Below, in pieces: positions 22,153 to 33,088 of a stretch of 64,000 bases of DNA. The position numbers were made by a program, and so were the translations under genes. The notes under the pieces were generated by a model, which made no database searches, was not told the DNA's origin, and saw only the letters and a program-made list of their open reading frames with translations. The DNA is from Orientallactaga sibirica (lineage: Eukaryota; Chordata; Mammalia; Rodentia; Dipodidae): positions 9,272,001 to 9,336,000 of the forward strand of contig JAEOAD010000031.1 in the NCBI GenBank assembly GCA_036365145.1. The letters are read 5' to 3'. Every line of letters begins with the position of its first letter. Position 1 is the first letter of the stretch.

Positions 22153-24235
22153 GAGAGAAATCTCAAGTTCCAAAATCAGTGCATACTTCCAAAATCTCTA
22201 CAAAATTGGATAATCTGGAAAAAAAATGGATGAATTCCTAGACACATACCACCTACCAAAACTAAACTCAGAGCAGATTAATCTCCTAAACAAACCTATG
22301 ACATCCATGGAGATTTAAAAGCTAATCAAAAACCTACCCAAAAAGTTCAGGGGGCCCCCCAGCCAAATTTTATCAAACCTTCATTGAAGAACAGAAACCA
22401 ATTTTTCTCAAACTGTTTTATATAATCAGAGACTAGGGAATCATTCACAACTCCTTTTATGAAGCTAGCATCACCATAATCCCAAAACCAGACAGAAATG
22501 CAACAAGAAAAGAAAACTATAGGCCTATATCACTGTTGAATTTAGTTGCAAAAATCCTGGACAAAATCCTTGCAAACTGAATTCAACAACAAATCAAAAG
22601 CATTATTCATCTTGATCAAGTAGGCTTCATCCCAGGGATGCAGAGATGGTTCGACCTATGGAAATTGATCAATGTGATGCACATAAATATAATTAACCAA
22701 AAGAAACACATGCTTATCTTAATTGATTCACAGAAGGACTTTCACAAAAGAAAACACCATTTCATTATCAAAACGCTGGAAAGAATAGGCATGGAGGGTT
22801 TATATCTCAACATAATAAAGGCTGTATATAAAGCACCCATAGCCCAAATAATACTTAATGAAGGAAGACGCAAGGAGATCCCTTTGAGACTGGGAAAAAG
22901 ACATGGTGCCCACTCTCACCTCTGCTCTTCAACATAGTACTAGAAGTACTAATTCAAGCAAGAAGACAGGAGAAAGAAATAAAAGGGATTCAAATTGGAA
23001 AGGAAGAAGTCAACTTAGCCCTATTTGAAAAATACATGTTCCTATACATAAGTGACCCATAAGTCTCTATTTCAAAACTTCTAAAGGTGATTAATTCATT
23101 CAGTAAAGTAGTGGGATGCAAAATCAATGCCTAAAAGTCAGTAGCCTTTCATTATGCAAAGGAAAAATATACAGAGAAAGAAATCAGTGAGGCTGTCCCA
23201 TTTTCAATAGCAACAAAAAAATTAACTACCTTGGAATAACACTAACCAAGGACGTGAAAGACCTATATAATGAAAACATATAAAAACTCAGGAAAGCAGC
23301 TGAGGACTTGAGAAGATGGAAAGACTTCCTATACTCCTGGATAGGTAGAGTTATTATTGTCAAAATGGCAATTCTACCAAAAGCAATATGCAGATTTAAT
23401 GTAATAACAATAAAAATACCAGCATCATTCTTCACAGAGGTTGAAAAAAATCATCTCAAAATTCATATGGAATGGGAGCAGGCCTCAGATATACAAACAT
23501 ATCCTCAACAAAAACAGCACCTCTGGAAGTATCATCATACTCAATATAAAGCTGCAGTACATAGCCATAGTAACAAAAACAGCATGGTACTGGCATGAGA
23601 ACAGAAACATAGACCAATGGAACAGAACTGAAGTCTCAGACCTTAGGTCAAGAAACTAGAGCTACTTGATCATTGACAAAGGAGAAAAAACAGCATATTC
23701 AACAAATGCTATTGGACAAATTGGATAACCATATGTAGAAAAATGAAACTAGACCCACTCATCTCTCCATACACAAAAATCAAGTCCAAATGGATTAAAG
23801 CCCTCAATATAAAACCTGAAACACTTCTCCTACTGGAAGAGAAAGTGAGAGGCAATATCCACAATATAGGAGTGGGGAAAGACTTCATAAACAAAGCCAG
23901 TAGCCCAGGAGATTAAACAACCACTCAACCAATGGGATATCATGAAGCTGAAAAGCTTTTGTACAGACAAACACAGAATAAGCAGAATCAATCAATTACC
24001 CACTGAATGGGAGAAAATCTTTGCCAGCTATACCACTGACAGAAGCCTAATATCTAGAATCTACAACAAACTTAAAAAACTAAACAATAAATAATCAAAC
24101 AACCCACTCCAAAAGTGGGGCAGAGAATTTAATATGGAGTTCTCAGAGGATGAATTACAAATGCCTAATACACTCTTAAGAAAAAGTTCAATATCCCTAA
24201 CCATTATGGAAATGCAAATTAAAACAACCATGAGG

Positions 24236-24421
24236 GCCAGGAGTGGTGGCACATGCCTTTAATCCCAGCACTTGGGAGGCAGAGGTAGGAGGATTGTGGA
24301 GAGTTCGAGGCCACCCTGAGACTACATAGTGAATTCCAGGTCAGCCTGGACCAGAGTAAGACCCTACCTCGCAAAAACAAAAAACAAAACAAACAAACAA
24401 ACAAACAAACAAACAAAAAAA
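24236..24421 (+). mobile_element. B1-type SINE in L1 ORF2 with (AAAC)n tail
   Basis: GCCAGGAGTGGTGGCACATG to GACCCTACCTCGCAAAAACA, then an AAAC repeat tail. Flanked by AAAACAACCATGAG at 24221-24234 and a similar ACACATGAG at its end, as expected for L1-mediated insertion. Confidence 0.92.
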
Positions 24422-24890
24422 CACATGAGATTCCACCTTACTCCAGTAAGGATGTCAATCATTAAAAATATCTAACAACGACAAAGGTTGGCAAGGGTGT
24501 GGGGAAATAAACCCTCATCCACTGCTGGTGGGAATGTAAACTTGTACAATCATTATGGAAATCAATTTGGAATACTTGAAAAGGATGAACATAGACCTAC
24601 CAACAGACCCAGTTATTCCCTTACTGGGCATTTATCCTAAATGCTCCATGCAGAACTACAGAGACATTCGCTCAACCTTGTATATAGCTGCTCAATTCAT
24701 TATAGCTAAGAATCGACTCAACCCAGATGGCCATCATTGAATGAGTGGACAATGAAGTTGTGGTGCATTTACACAATGGAATTCTACTCAGCAGTAAGAA
24801 AAAAATGAAACAATGGAATTTGTAGAAAAATGGATAGACTTGGAACAGATCATACTCAGCAAACTCACACAATCACAGAAATGTGAACGT

Positions 24891-25985
24891 TGTGTGGTGT
24901 CTCTTAACTGCGGTTCCTAACCTGGACCTACTTGAGTTCTTGTCATACCTGATAGGCAACTGAAGACCCAGACAATAGGGAGGGAAGGGTTTGGGGGACG
25001 GGAGTTAAAGGGAAGGGGGGAAACAAACACAAAATTAAATCCAAAATGAGCTGATATCATAGAAACTTTTCTCCTTGGAGATAGCCTAAAGATATAATCC
25101 TCAAAAGTAGTAATGGGGGAGCACTAGAAAAGTAGGTTCTGGTGAGGATGGGAAACTCAGGAGGGAGTTTCAGTGGTCTCAGTCTTGTGAGGGTGGCTTC
25201 TGGGCCATTACAACTGCTGTACAAGATGGTGATGGTCATGTCAAACCTGAAGGAAACAGCTACACTACAAAGATAGGAATGGTCATTCTGAAACTGTCAT
25301 GGTTTCAAGAGTATATGCACACTTTTCTAATCTTAAACCATATATTTAAAACACATGGTTTTGTAAATTATACTTTCATTAAAGCTGTTTTGTAAACTAA
25401 AAAAAAAAAAAAAATCTGTCTCTTTGTCTGAGGCAAAAGCCAAGACCCTATTGCTGAATACACCATATGCTGCTGACACAGAGCATGGTGAGACCTGGCT
25501 GGAATTCCGACAAAAGCCAGTCCCCAGACAGTTAGTCTGTCTAGTGCTGGAAAGTGCTACATGAGATACTGGGGGGAAATGGCCCATAACTCTCTGAGCA
25601 AGCAGAGATCTAAATCTTGATAATCAGCACCAGGGTGAAGGAGACAGACTCTGAGGACACTCAACACCTACCAAAGCAGAGATCCAGAGGCTCCTAAGAG
25701 CTCATCACTGAAGTAGACTTAAAATTCACCCACCATGGCTCAGGGAATTTTGCAGAAGAGGGGGTGGAAGGATTGTAAGAGCAACAGGTTGAGATGTCAT
25801 GCCCAGAGGCATTCCCTCCCCACAAAATAACTTACTACAGCTCCCACAATGCATAAAATACAACCCCATGGGGGATACCTGCAACCCCATTGAGGAGCAT
25901 CCCCAATGGAATGGGTACTAACACATGATATATCCATAAGAAACATCTTGTTAATAATTAATAATAATAAACATTAAAGTTTTTA
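24891..25985 (+). other. 3' UTR of the large L1
   Basis: Runs from the ORF2 end through the G-rich GGGAAGGGTTTGGGGGACGGG region near 24985 to the AATAATAATAAACATTAAAG end. The 25620-25930 part is the element repeated, mostly inverted, elsewhere in the window. Confidence 0.7.
25160..25414 (+). pseudogene. possible retrocopied transcript end, unidentified
   Basis: The related L1 3' UTR at 7607-8990 does not seem to contain this stretch. It ends TTTCATTAAAGCTGTTTTGT, then AAACT and about 15 A residues (to 25414). That is a canonical ATTAAA signal about 17 bases before an A-tail. This pattern fits a processed mRNA 3' end inserted by L1. I do not recognise the parent gene. The left boundary is uncertain (25100-25180) and I could not find a clear target duplication, so a lineage-specific L1 3' UTR segment remains possible. 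Confidence 0.4.
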
Positions 25986-26791
25986 AAGAAAACTGTGACT
26001 TTCCATAACTATGAAAATAGCACAATACACATTCTAAATTGTGACACACCCACACACAGACATGATGCTTGCTCTGGTTTTGCATTAGTGTAAGTGCTTA
26101 CAAAATTGTATTCTTAAATTATGGCAATGTTTTACTCTTGAATGTCTCATCATACTTTCCCCCAGCTCTGTTATCCCTGGCTTTACAAGTGTGAACTGTG
26201 AGCCCCGTTCTGTACTAACCAGTGCTGATAAAAAAAAAAAAAAAAATCAGATACTCATCCAGTAGGAAGCTACTGTCTTCAGAGAATCACTGTTCAGAAA
26301 TTCATTGAACAGTTGTTCAATGGAAAAGGCAGTAACTCAAAAAGGACTAACACAATGACTCTGGCAGAAGAAAGTCTCTCTCTACTCTCTCTAGTCTGAA
26401 CACTCTACTGGCTCTCCAATAAGTCTGAGTGATGTGAGGACACACATATAAGTATACAGTTGAGGATTTTTCCAAGTCCTTAATCATACAGTATGTAACA
26501 ATAGACATTTGTCAGTACATAAAATATTCCTTATTTGTGGAATTCTTTGCTCAAAATCCACAATATGCCTGCTTTCAAAATGTTAAATTATTTATAGGCT
26601 ATATAATTTTCCAGTTTATGTTTCTTCCAATTGGAAAGTTTATATCTTAATCACTCTGAGAAATAGTTGTAATACAATATAAGCATTTGTAAAATGATCT
26701 AATTAAGGAAGGAATAAATATTAAGATAAATACTTTCACACTATTGAATAGCTTTCAATTTGACATTTATCCATATTAGAAATGTATAAAT
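25986..26791. other. unassigned DNA
   Basis: An A run at about 26229-26246 may be an SINE or L1 tail without recognisable body. No gene seen. Confidence 0.4.
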
Positions 26792-26955
26792 GGGAGATAG
26801 AGAGATAGCTCAGTAGTTAAGATGCTTGCTTGCAATGCCTAAAGATCCAGGCTTGATTCACTAATTTACTCAAATAAAGTGGCTAGAAGGCCTGCTACAC
26901 GCATTCTCCCTGTCTCTCTTCTTTGTAACTCTGTTTAAAGTAAATGAATAAGGAT
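26792..26955 (+). mobile_element. diverged DIP-like SINE
   Basis: GAGATAGAGAGATAGCTCAG, AGTTAAGATGCTTGCTTGCA and a CCCTGTCTCTCTTC tract give the DIP order. The middle (CAGATGCACAAGG region) is lost. Confidence 0.7.
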
Positions 26956-27384
26956 CTATTAAAAAGTGTATAAATTAATGCATACAATATATGTCAACAT
27001 AACAATATTAAATTGCTCTTAAATGGCTTTTCCTTCTTACTAGAAAATTGTTGACAAGTCCTAACCAAAAAAGAGCTTGTTGCTATATTCTGGTTTTGTT
27101 CATGACTTTTCTAATTCTATTGGTTTCTTAATTTATGCTACTTCAGCTATTCTGAGCCATCTCTGATAATTATTCTAATTAGTCATCTATTCAAAACTAA
27201 CATGATATTTTAAAATTATTTTTCATTTAGTAGTTAACTCTAATTCTCAAATTCTAAAAAAAAAGTTATTAATTAATTATAATGGTCTGACATTTATTTT
27301 GCAATTTCCATGAACAGGTTCCTGAAATCCATTTGCTTTAGAAGTATTTCTTCTAAAATAGCCATTTTTATACATGCTTGGATG

Positions 27385-27705
27385 TGTAGACACATGTGTA
27401 TTCAAATGTTCAGATGTATGCAGTTTTGTGTGTGTGGCACATGTGTGTGCACCAGAGGATGACGTCAGGAGTCTCCCTCAATAATCTCCACCTTATCTTG
27501 ACACAGGATTTGTTGCTAAAGCAAGAACTCACCAATTAGACTAATCTAGCTAATCTAGCTTCAGGGATTTCCTGACCCTGCCTCCTTAGCTCATGGGTGT
27601 GCACCACTATGCACAGAATTTTTATGTGGGTACTGGGGTTCAAAGGCAGACCCATATTTTGCATGGCAAGTGTTTGGCCAACAGAGCCAGTACTCTTGTC
27701 CCTTA
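27385..27705 (-). mobile_element. B4-like composite SINE (minus strand)
   Basis: GGCACATGTGTGTGCACCAG, GAGGATGACGTCAGGAGTCT, CTTCAGGGATTTCCTGACCC, GTGGGTACTGGGGTTCAAAG and GGCAAGTGTTTGGCCAACAG follow the antisense order of rodent B4 (B1 half joined to an ID-like half). Confidence 0.65.
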
Positions 27706-28819
27706 ACAGACATTTTCCAGTAAATGTCTTTGGATCTATATTCATTGGTCATCTATGACTTAATGTATTTACATGATTTCCTCATACTTAGCCAAAACAA
27801 GTTCATACATAGCTTAGCCAAAACAAGTTCTGAGAAGTGTTAATAAAGATTCCCCAAGATGTATTTTTAATTAACATGCATTAATTGTAAAAGTAACTGG
27901 CTTTATTGTGACATTTCCATATTTACACACAAGTAAATTATTTGCTCATATCCTCACCTTTATTGCCCTTAATTAATCATTCTTCCATTTTGTCGTGGGA
28001 CAAATATAGGAAATGCTAAATAAGCAAAGATCAATTTCAAGAATTTAAGGATATTTTAGATCTCAGCTATGCTGGCAAATTTCTGAAAGACCATAATAAA
28101 CCAGCCCTTCATGGAGTGTCCTTTTGTAATGCTGTTTTAGAGAACGCATGGCACTAAAAGTCTTATGTCACAACACTAAAAATGCTTTGCACCACCCTCT
28201 TCCCCTGGTCCAAAGCTACAAAATGGTCACTTTTCATCTTGCTGAGGCTTTCTTTTAATGGTTTACTATCTGCATGTGTTTATAAGCCTGGATGCAACTT
28301 GTCCTTCTCTTCAAATACTACTAAGCTTACTGGTTGGCTTCTCTAGGATAATTGGATTTGAGAATTGAATTTCAATTTGTAATAGAAAATGCAAACACCA
28401 CACTATAAATAAGGGCTCACCAACACATATTAAGAGATTTTTTTTAGTTTTATGGGAAGAAATGGGGCAGATGATGATTTATTCACACACCCAGGCTCTT
28501 CAGACATTACATAGTTACACTGGCCTCAGGTTCATAAGAATTATGGCTGTTTCTGTGGCCTTCATTTCCCTCTTCAGGAAAGCTAAATAAAAACTATTTT
28601 AATCTCCATGGGGACAAGATCATCACTACATTGGAGCATGTTTAGGAATTCTACAGTAGAACTGCAGTCTTGATTACATGAGCCTTTTTGCTTTGTTTTA
28701 CACTAAAAGAGAAGAGAAGAGGGAGGGTGAGAGATTGTAATTGTGATACCAAAGGTGAATTTATAAATATCTCTAACCAAGTTCATGGCACCCTATTCTC
28801 TATTTTCTCTTCTCTTCTC
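27706..28819. other. mostly unassigned; possible old L1 tail near 27880-27990
   Basis: GGCTTTATTGTGACATTTCC with a following CTCATATCCTCACCTTTATT resembles an antisense rodent L1 3' end, but weakly. No coding signal. A CTCTTCTCTTCTCTTTTCT tract ends the stretch. Confidence 0.35.
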
Positions 28820-29384
28820 TTTTCTAGGTTTACTGAAGTATTATTGACAAATAATTATATCTACACAGTATGATCAGTTGATACATATACACATTGTGAC
28901 TCAAGGTTACTAACATGCCAATTATTTCACATGGCTATCATTTATGAATGTGCATGTGTGGTAAGGATATTCTTTTGGTAAATTTCAAGTATAGTCCACA
29001 AGATTGTTAACTGTAGGAATCATGCAATTGGTGTCCACAAGTTATTCATCTTAACATTGATTGTTTGATTGTTTATGGCCTTTGAGAGTAATTTTTCAAT
29101 TTTCCTCACATTTCACCCCCTGGAAATTACCATTTTGTATCTATGATTTTGATATTTCTGGTCCCTCAGATAAGTAAAATCACACAGATTTGTTTTTCTG
29201 GCTACCTTTTCATTTAGCATAAGATCACCCATATTAATCAATGTTGTCACAAATAGGGTTTTCTTCTCTTTTTTGGTCCTAAGAAATAATTTTAATGGGG
29301 AAAATATGAAGGGAGTAGGGAAAGGGAAGGGGAAAGAGAGAAAGGAGATGAGTATACCATATAGGGGATTTTATTCCTTTTTTT

Positions 29385-29515
29385 ACTTTTATTTTCTTTC
29401 CTTTTTTATTGACAACTTCCTTAATTGTAGACAATATCCCATGGTACTTCCCTCCCTCCCCCCACCTTCTCCTTTGATACTCCACTTTCCGTCATATCCC
29501 CTCCCCCTACAACAT
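29385..29515 (-). mobile_element. short younger L1 3' end inside the ancient L1 (minus strand)
   Basis: TTTTTTATTGACAACTTCCT, CCATGGTACTTCCCTCCCTC and CGTCATATCCCCTCCCC parallel the antisense 3' end at 33089-33200. Only about 130 bases were inserted. Confidence 0.65.
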
Positions 29516-29597
29516 GATAATTCCAATTACACACACATTATATATAAATATATATCCTCATATATTCTCACCACACATTCACATTGGTGTGTGTGTG

Positions 29598-29599
<2 letters not shown>

Positions 29600-29629
<30 letters not shown>
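29600..29629. repeat. (GA)n microsatellite
   Basis: About 15 GA units following a short GT run. Confidence 0.9.
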
Positions 29630-29632
<3 letters not shown>

Positions 29633-29823
29633 TCTTTAGGACTTCATCTATCAGTGGACATTTAGGTTGTTTTCATATCTCAGAGTTCCTAATGCTGGAG
29701 GTATTTGGGAGTGCAGCTGTCTCTTTGAGGTAGTAATTTTATATTTTCTTTGGACATATAGACAGTAGTAGAGTTGTTGTTATATGTTTTTAATTTTGAG
29801 GCTTATCCATGACTATTTATATA

Positions 29824-29824
<1 letters not shown>

Positions 29825-29858
<34 letters not shown>
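29825..29858. repeat. (CA)n microsatellite
   Basis: About 17 CA units, then TATATATT. Confidence 0.9.
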
Positions 29859-29863
<5 letters not shown>

Positions 29864-29904
29864 TCACCAAATGAATTCTTTATTTTTCTATATATTAAAA
29901 TATA

Positions 29905-30052
29905 GGCTGGAGAGAAATGAAGCGGTTTGCCTTTAGGCTTTTTCTATATATCTAAAATGGAGGCCCTGGCGCACCCATTCTCTCTCTCTCTCTCTCTCTT
30001 TGGATTTCTGTATCTCTCTCTCTCAAATAAATAAATAAATAATAAAATAAAA
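29905..30052 (+). mobile_element. internally deleted DIP-like SINE
   Basis: GGCTGGAGAGAAATGAAGCG, then a jump to GGAGGCCCTGGCGCACCCAT, a CT repeat and AAATAAATAAATAAATAAT. The tRNA-like B-box region is lost. Confidence 0.75.
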
Positions 30053-30385
30053 AAAAATATAATCTCTTTGGACTTCTTGAAAATAATGACTCACCCTTGC
30101 ATAAATCCAAGTCAAGGTAACTTATATCCTAAATAAACTAAAGCAAAAACTTGTGGATTTGGTTCCTTTCAAGTAGATATTTCATACTTCTAAGTATTAT
30201 GGAATTATCTATAAGTTATAGATTTTAATGGATATAAAATAAATTAGAAATTATGAAATAGAGTGAATGACCTGAAAAAAGATAGAAGTGGCTCCATTAC
30301 AAGGAAAAAAGTGACATTAACTCCCATTTTGCATTGTCATCTACATAATGCTAAAAATATATTAAGAAAGTCTGTTTGAGAATAT

Positions 30386-30403
30386 AAGAATATATCAGAA
30401 AGA
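30386..30403. repeat. target-site duplication (left) of the inverted L1 insertion
   Basis: AAGAATATATCAGAAAGA, 18 bases, identical to 31651-31668. Together with the A-rich end at 31635-31650 this defines the insertion exactly. Confidence 0.92.
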
Positions 30404-31650
30404 CTCACTGGAAGGTATCCCATCCCAGGCACTGAAAATTTTCTAGTAATAGTCTACAGCTACTAGATGTGCCATTATTCAAAAAAGTAGGTTTACATAA
30501 GTCTTATTCACACTATCTTGAATTTAGATTGACCCTCCCCCTGCCCTTCTTTTATGCATTCTCTTCCCATGGCCTCGCTTAGGCCATTCCCCTCCCTGTA
30601 ATCTGTTCTTCTACTTACATATGTGCCATACCATACACTTAAGTCCTTCCCTTTCCTCCCTCCCTTATAGTCTTTTACCAGCTTACTGGTTCTCTTAAAG
30701 GCTTTTGCCAAAGTCCTTGGTTTCCCTTGAGAAACAGATAGTAAGACCCTATTGCTTAAGACATCTCTTGCCTGAGAGGCAAGGTCACTGAGAAAACAAG
30801 CTGGTGCTGAGCAGAAAACCTTTTCCCTGTAGACCAGCCAACTGAAAGCTGGAAAAAGCTGCACTGCATGCAGCTGTATGGGAGACAGAAGTCATCAGTA
30901 GTGAAAACAGTTGACACTGAATATTCAAGTTTGGCCATATAGACCCAATGACTGAACGAGTGCAATAGTGGTATGTCTACTCTTGGGGTAACCAACTGCT
31001 CCATAATTGGACTGAAGGCCCTCTCTATGGGAGGGAATACATACCTGGTACTGAAAAACCTAAGCAAAAGTCCATAGCAGGTGAGGTCATGAGCCTTAGG
31101 GGCATAAAACCTGCTCTTGTCTAACTAAATGTATATATTATTCCCACCAAGCTGCCCTGAAAGCACTACATTTAATGTTCATATTCACATATTAATGCTA
31201 CTCTCACTTCTGGTTAGAGAAGCTTCTCTTTTCAGATGGAGATGACCACTGGGATGACCCAAAAGGCAACATAGTGCTAAGAAGAAGAGATGGAGGAGTG
31301 CCCAGCACTGAAATACCTCTGTCACACCCTCCAAGGCTCAGGGACCATTGTGGAAGAGGGACAGATAGAATGGAAGAGCCAAAGGAAGGGTATGACTTCT
31401 TACAATGCAACTGCCCAGACAGAAATTGGCCTCGATATCCATGACCTTGCAGTGCCTAGCAATACCTTCACAAAACCCTCCAAATAGAAGAAAAAGATGA
31501 TGACATCAAATTAAAAGAGAGACTAATGGAGAGAGGGAGGGGATATGATGTAGATTGGAGTTCTAAAGTGGAATAGGGGAGGGGAGGGAAATATCATGTG
31601 TTTTTTGTATGTAAGTATAGAAGTTGTCAATAAAAAAATAAAAAAGAAAA
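30404..31650 (+). mobile_element. L1 3' UTR insertion with 5' inversion (twin priming)
   Basis: The left part, 30404 to about 30690, is inverted: on the minus strand it reads from CCAGTAAGCTGGTAAAAGAC to ACCTTCCAGTGAGTCT and equals consensus positions seen at 35060-35340. The right part, about 30697-31650, is plus strand, from GGCTTTTGCCAAAGTCCTTGG to the tail TGTCAATAAAAAAATAAAAA, and equals 35380-36295. About 40 bases of consensus are missing at the switch. This inversion plus small deletion is the classic twin-priming structure. It contains no ORF2. Confidence 0.9.
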
Positions 31651-31668
31651 AAGAATATATCAGAAAGA
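31651..31668. repeat. target-site duplication (right) of the inverted L1 insertion
   Basis: Exact copy of 30386-30403; the host L1 ORF2 resumes immediately after (TTATTCACTCCAACCAAGTAGG). Confidence 0.92.
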
Positions 31669-32064
31669 TTATTCACTCCAACCAAGTAGGATTTATCCAA
31701 GAGATGCAGGGATGGTTCAACATATGCAAATTGATTAATGTAATACACCATATAAATGGACTGAAGCATAAAAATCATATGATTATCTCAATACATGCAG
31801 AAAGGCATTTGACAAAATCCAATATCCCTTCATGGTAAAAATCCTACAGAAATTGGGAAAAGAAGGACTATATCTCAACATAATAAAAGCTGTTTATGTA
31901 AAACCTACAGCCAACATAATACTAAATGGGGAAAAACAAAAGTTTTCCACTAAATTCAGGAACAAGACAAGGGTTCCACTGTCCCCATTTTTATTTAATA
32001 TAGTACTGGAAGTCTTAGCTATAGCAGTTAGGCAAGAGACCCTTAAAAAGGGATACAAATTGGA

Positions 32065-32212
32065 GCTGGGCGTGGTGGCACACGCCTTTAATCCTAGCAC
32101 TTGGGAGGCAGAGGTAGGAGGATCACCTTGAGTTCAAGTCCACCCTGAGACTACAGCCTGGGCCAGAGTGAGACTCTACCTCGAAAAACCAAAAAAAAAA
32201 AAAAAAAAAAAA
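32065..32212 (+). mobile_element. B1-type SINE in L1 ORF2 with 20-bp target duplication
   Basis: GCTGGGCGTGGTGGCACACG to TCTACCTCGAAAAACC plus a long A-tail. AAAAAGGGATACAAATTGGA occurs at 32045-32064 and again at 32213-32232, a perfect 20-base duplication. The body lacks part of the AGTGAATTCCAGGTCAGC segment. A young copy, judging by its near-consensus ends. Confidence 0.95.
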
Positions 32213-33088
32213 AAAAAGGGATACAAATTGGAAAGGAGGAGATCAAATTACCATTATTTGCAGGTGACATGATTCTATACATAAAGAACCCTAAATACCA
32301 ACAAATCGTTAGAGCTGATGAACACTTTTAGCAACATAGCAGGATGCACAATAAATACAAAGAAATCGGTAGCTTTCCTACATACAAACAACTAACATGC
32401 AAAAGATTGAATCAGGGAATCTCTCCCATTCACAAATGGCTCAAAAAATAATAAATTACCTTGGAATAAACCTAATCAAGGAAGTGAAGGATCTCTACAA
32501 TGAGATCCCATGTTCTTACATTGGAAGTATCAATATTGTGAAAATGTCAAACTTAACAAAAGCAATCCACACATTTAATGCAATCCCCATTAAAATTCCA
32601 ATGGCATTCTTCATGGAAATAGAGAAAAACAATCCTAAAATTCATTTGGAAGCACAAAAATACTCAAATAGACAAAATAATTTTAAGCAACAAAAATAAG
32701 GCTGGTGGTATCACCATACCCAATTTTAAGCTATATTAAAAAGCCATAGTAAAAAAAAAAAAAATAGCATGGTACCAGTGTAAGGACAGACATGTAGATC
32801 AATGGAACAGAATAGATAACCCAGATGTTAATCCAGGCAGCTAGAGCCATCTCATTTGTGACAAAAATGCCAACAATATTCATTGGAGAAGACAGCCTCT
32901 TCAACAAGTGGTGCAGGGAAAACTGGATATCTATATGTAGAAGGATGAAAATAGATCCTTTTCTTTCTTCATGCACAAGAATCTAGTACAAATGGATGAG
33001 AGACCTTAATATCAGACCTGAAACTATGAAACTGTTAGAGGAAAAAGGAGGGGAACCCCTTTAACATATTGGCATAGGCAATGACTTT

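Larger units (their letters stand above)
20794..24890 (+). pseudogene. L1 ORF2 (endonuclease/reverse transcriptase) pseudogene
   Basis: ORF2p nicks target DNA and reverse-transcribes L1 RNA. Endonuclease sequence is recognisable from 20835 (LNINGLNSPIKR) to about 21780. The reverse transcriptase begins near 22500 ([18 protein letters not shown]), continues with QVGFIPGMQRWFD (22618 to 22655) and [20 protein letters not shown], and reaches the active-site region near 23020. There the usual FADD-type motif reads FEKY (in [15 protein letters not shown]), losing both aspartates. The C-terminus is seen to ATTCTACTCAGCAGTAAG near 24782. Two B1 SINEs, an A/GA tract at 22123-22158 and many stops break it. 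Confidence 0.87.
16807..25985 (+). mobile_element. near full-length L1, dead and interrupted
   Basis: Order along the plus strand: monomer-like 5' UTR (16807-17400), ORF1 (17477-18182 and 20179 to about 20790), ORF2 (about 20794-24890), 3' UTR (24891-25985). Interruptions: MaLR element B in ORF1 (18183-20178), a B1 SINE in the endonuclease region (21091-21251), a B1 SINE in the C-terminal region (24236-24421) and possibly a retrocopied 3' end (about 25160-25414). Frameshifts and stops are scattered through both frames. Minus insertions it is close to 7 kb, the usual L1 size. I could not identify target duplications at its ends. Its 3' UTR lineage matches the copies at 7607-8990, 38010-38785 and 59335-60320. 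Confidence 0.85.
28820..29830 (-). mobile_element. ancient L1 (L1M-type) 3' region, minus strand, interrupted
   Basis: GGTTTACTGAAGTATTATTGAC, GTAAATTTCAAGTATAGTCC, AAGTAAAATCACACAGATTT, TTTCATTTAGCATAAGATCA and, beyond an insertion, CATCTATCAGTGGACATTTAGG match the antisense 3' part of old mammalian L1s. The interruption (about 29280-29640) contains a short younger L1 tail and microsatellites. Confidence 0.72.

Noticed and set aside
29273..29665. 130-codon plus-strand frame
   Set aside because: Crosses an antisense L1 tail and a (GA)n run giving Arg-Glu repeats; not a gene.
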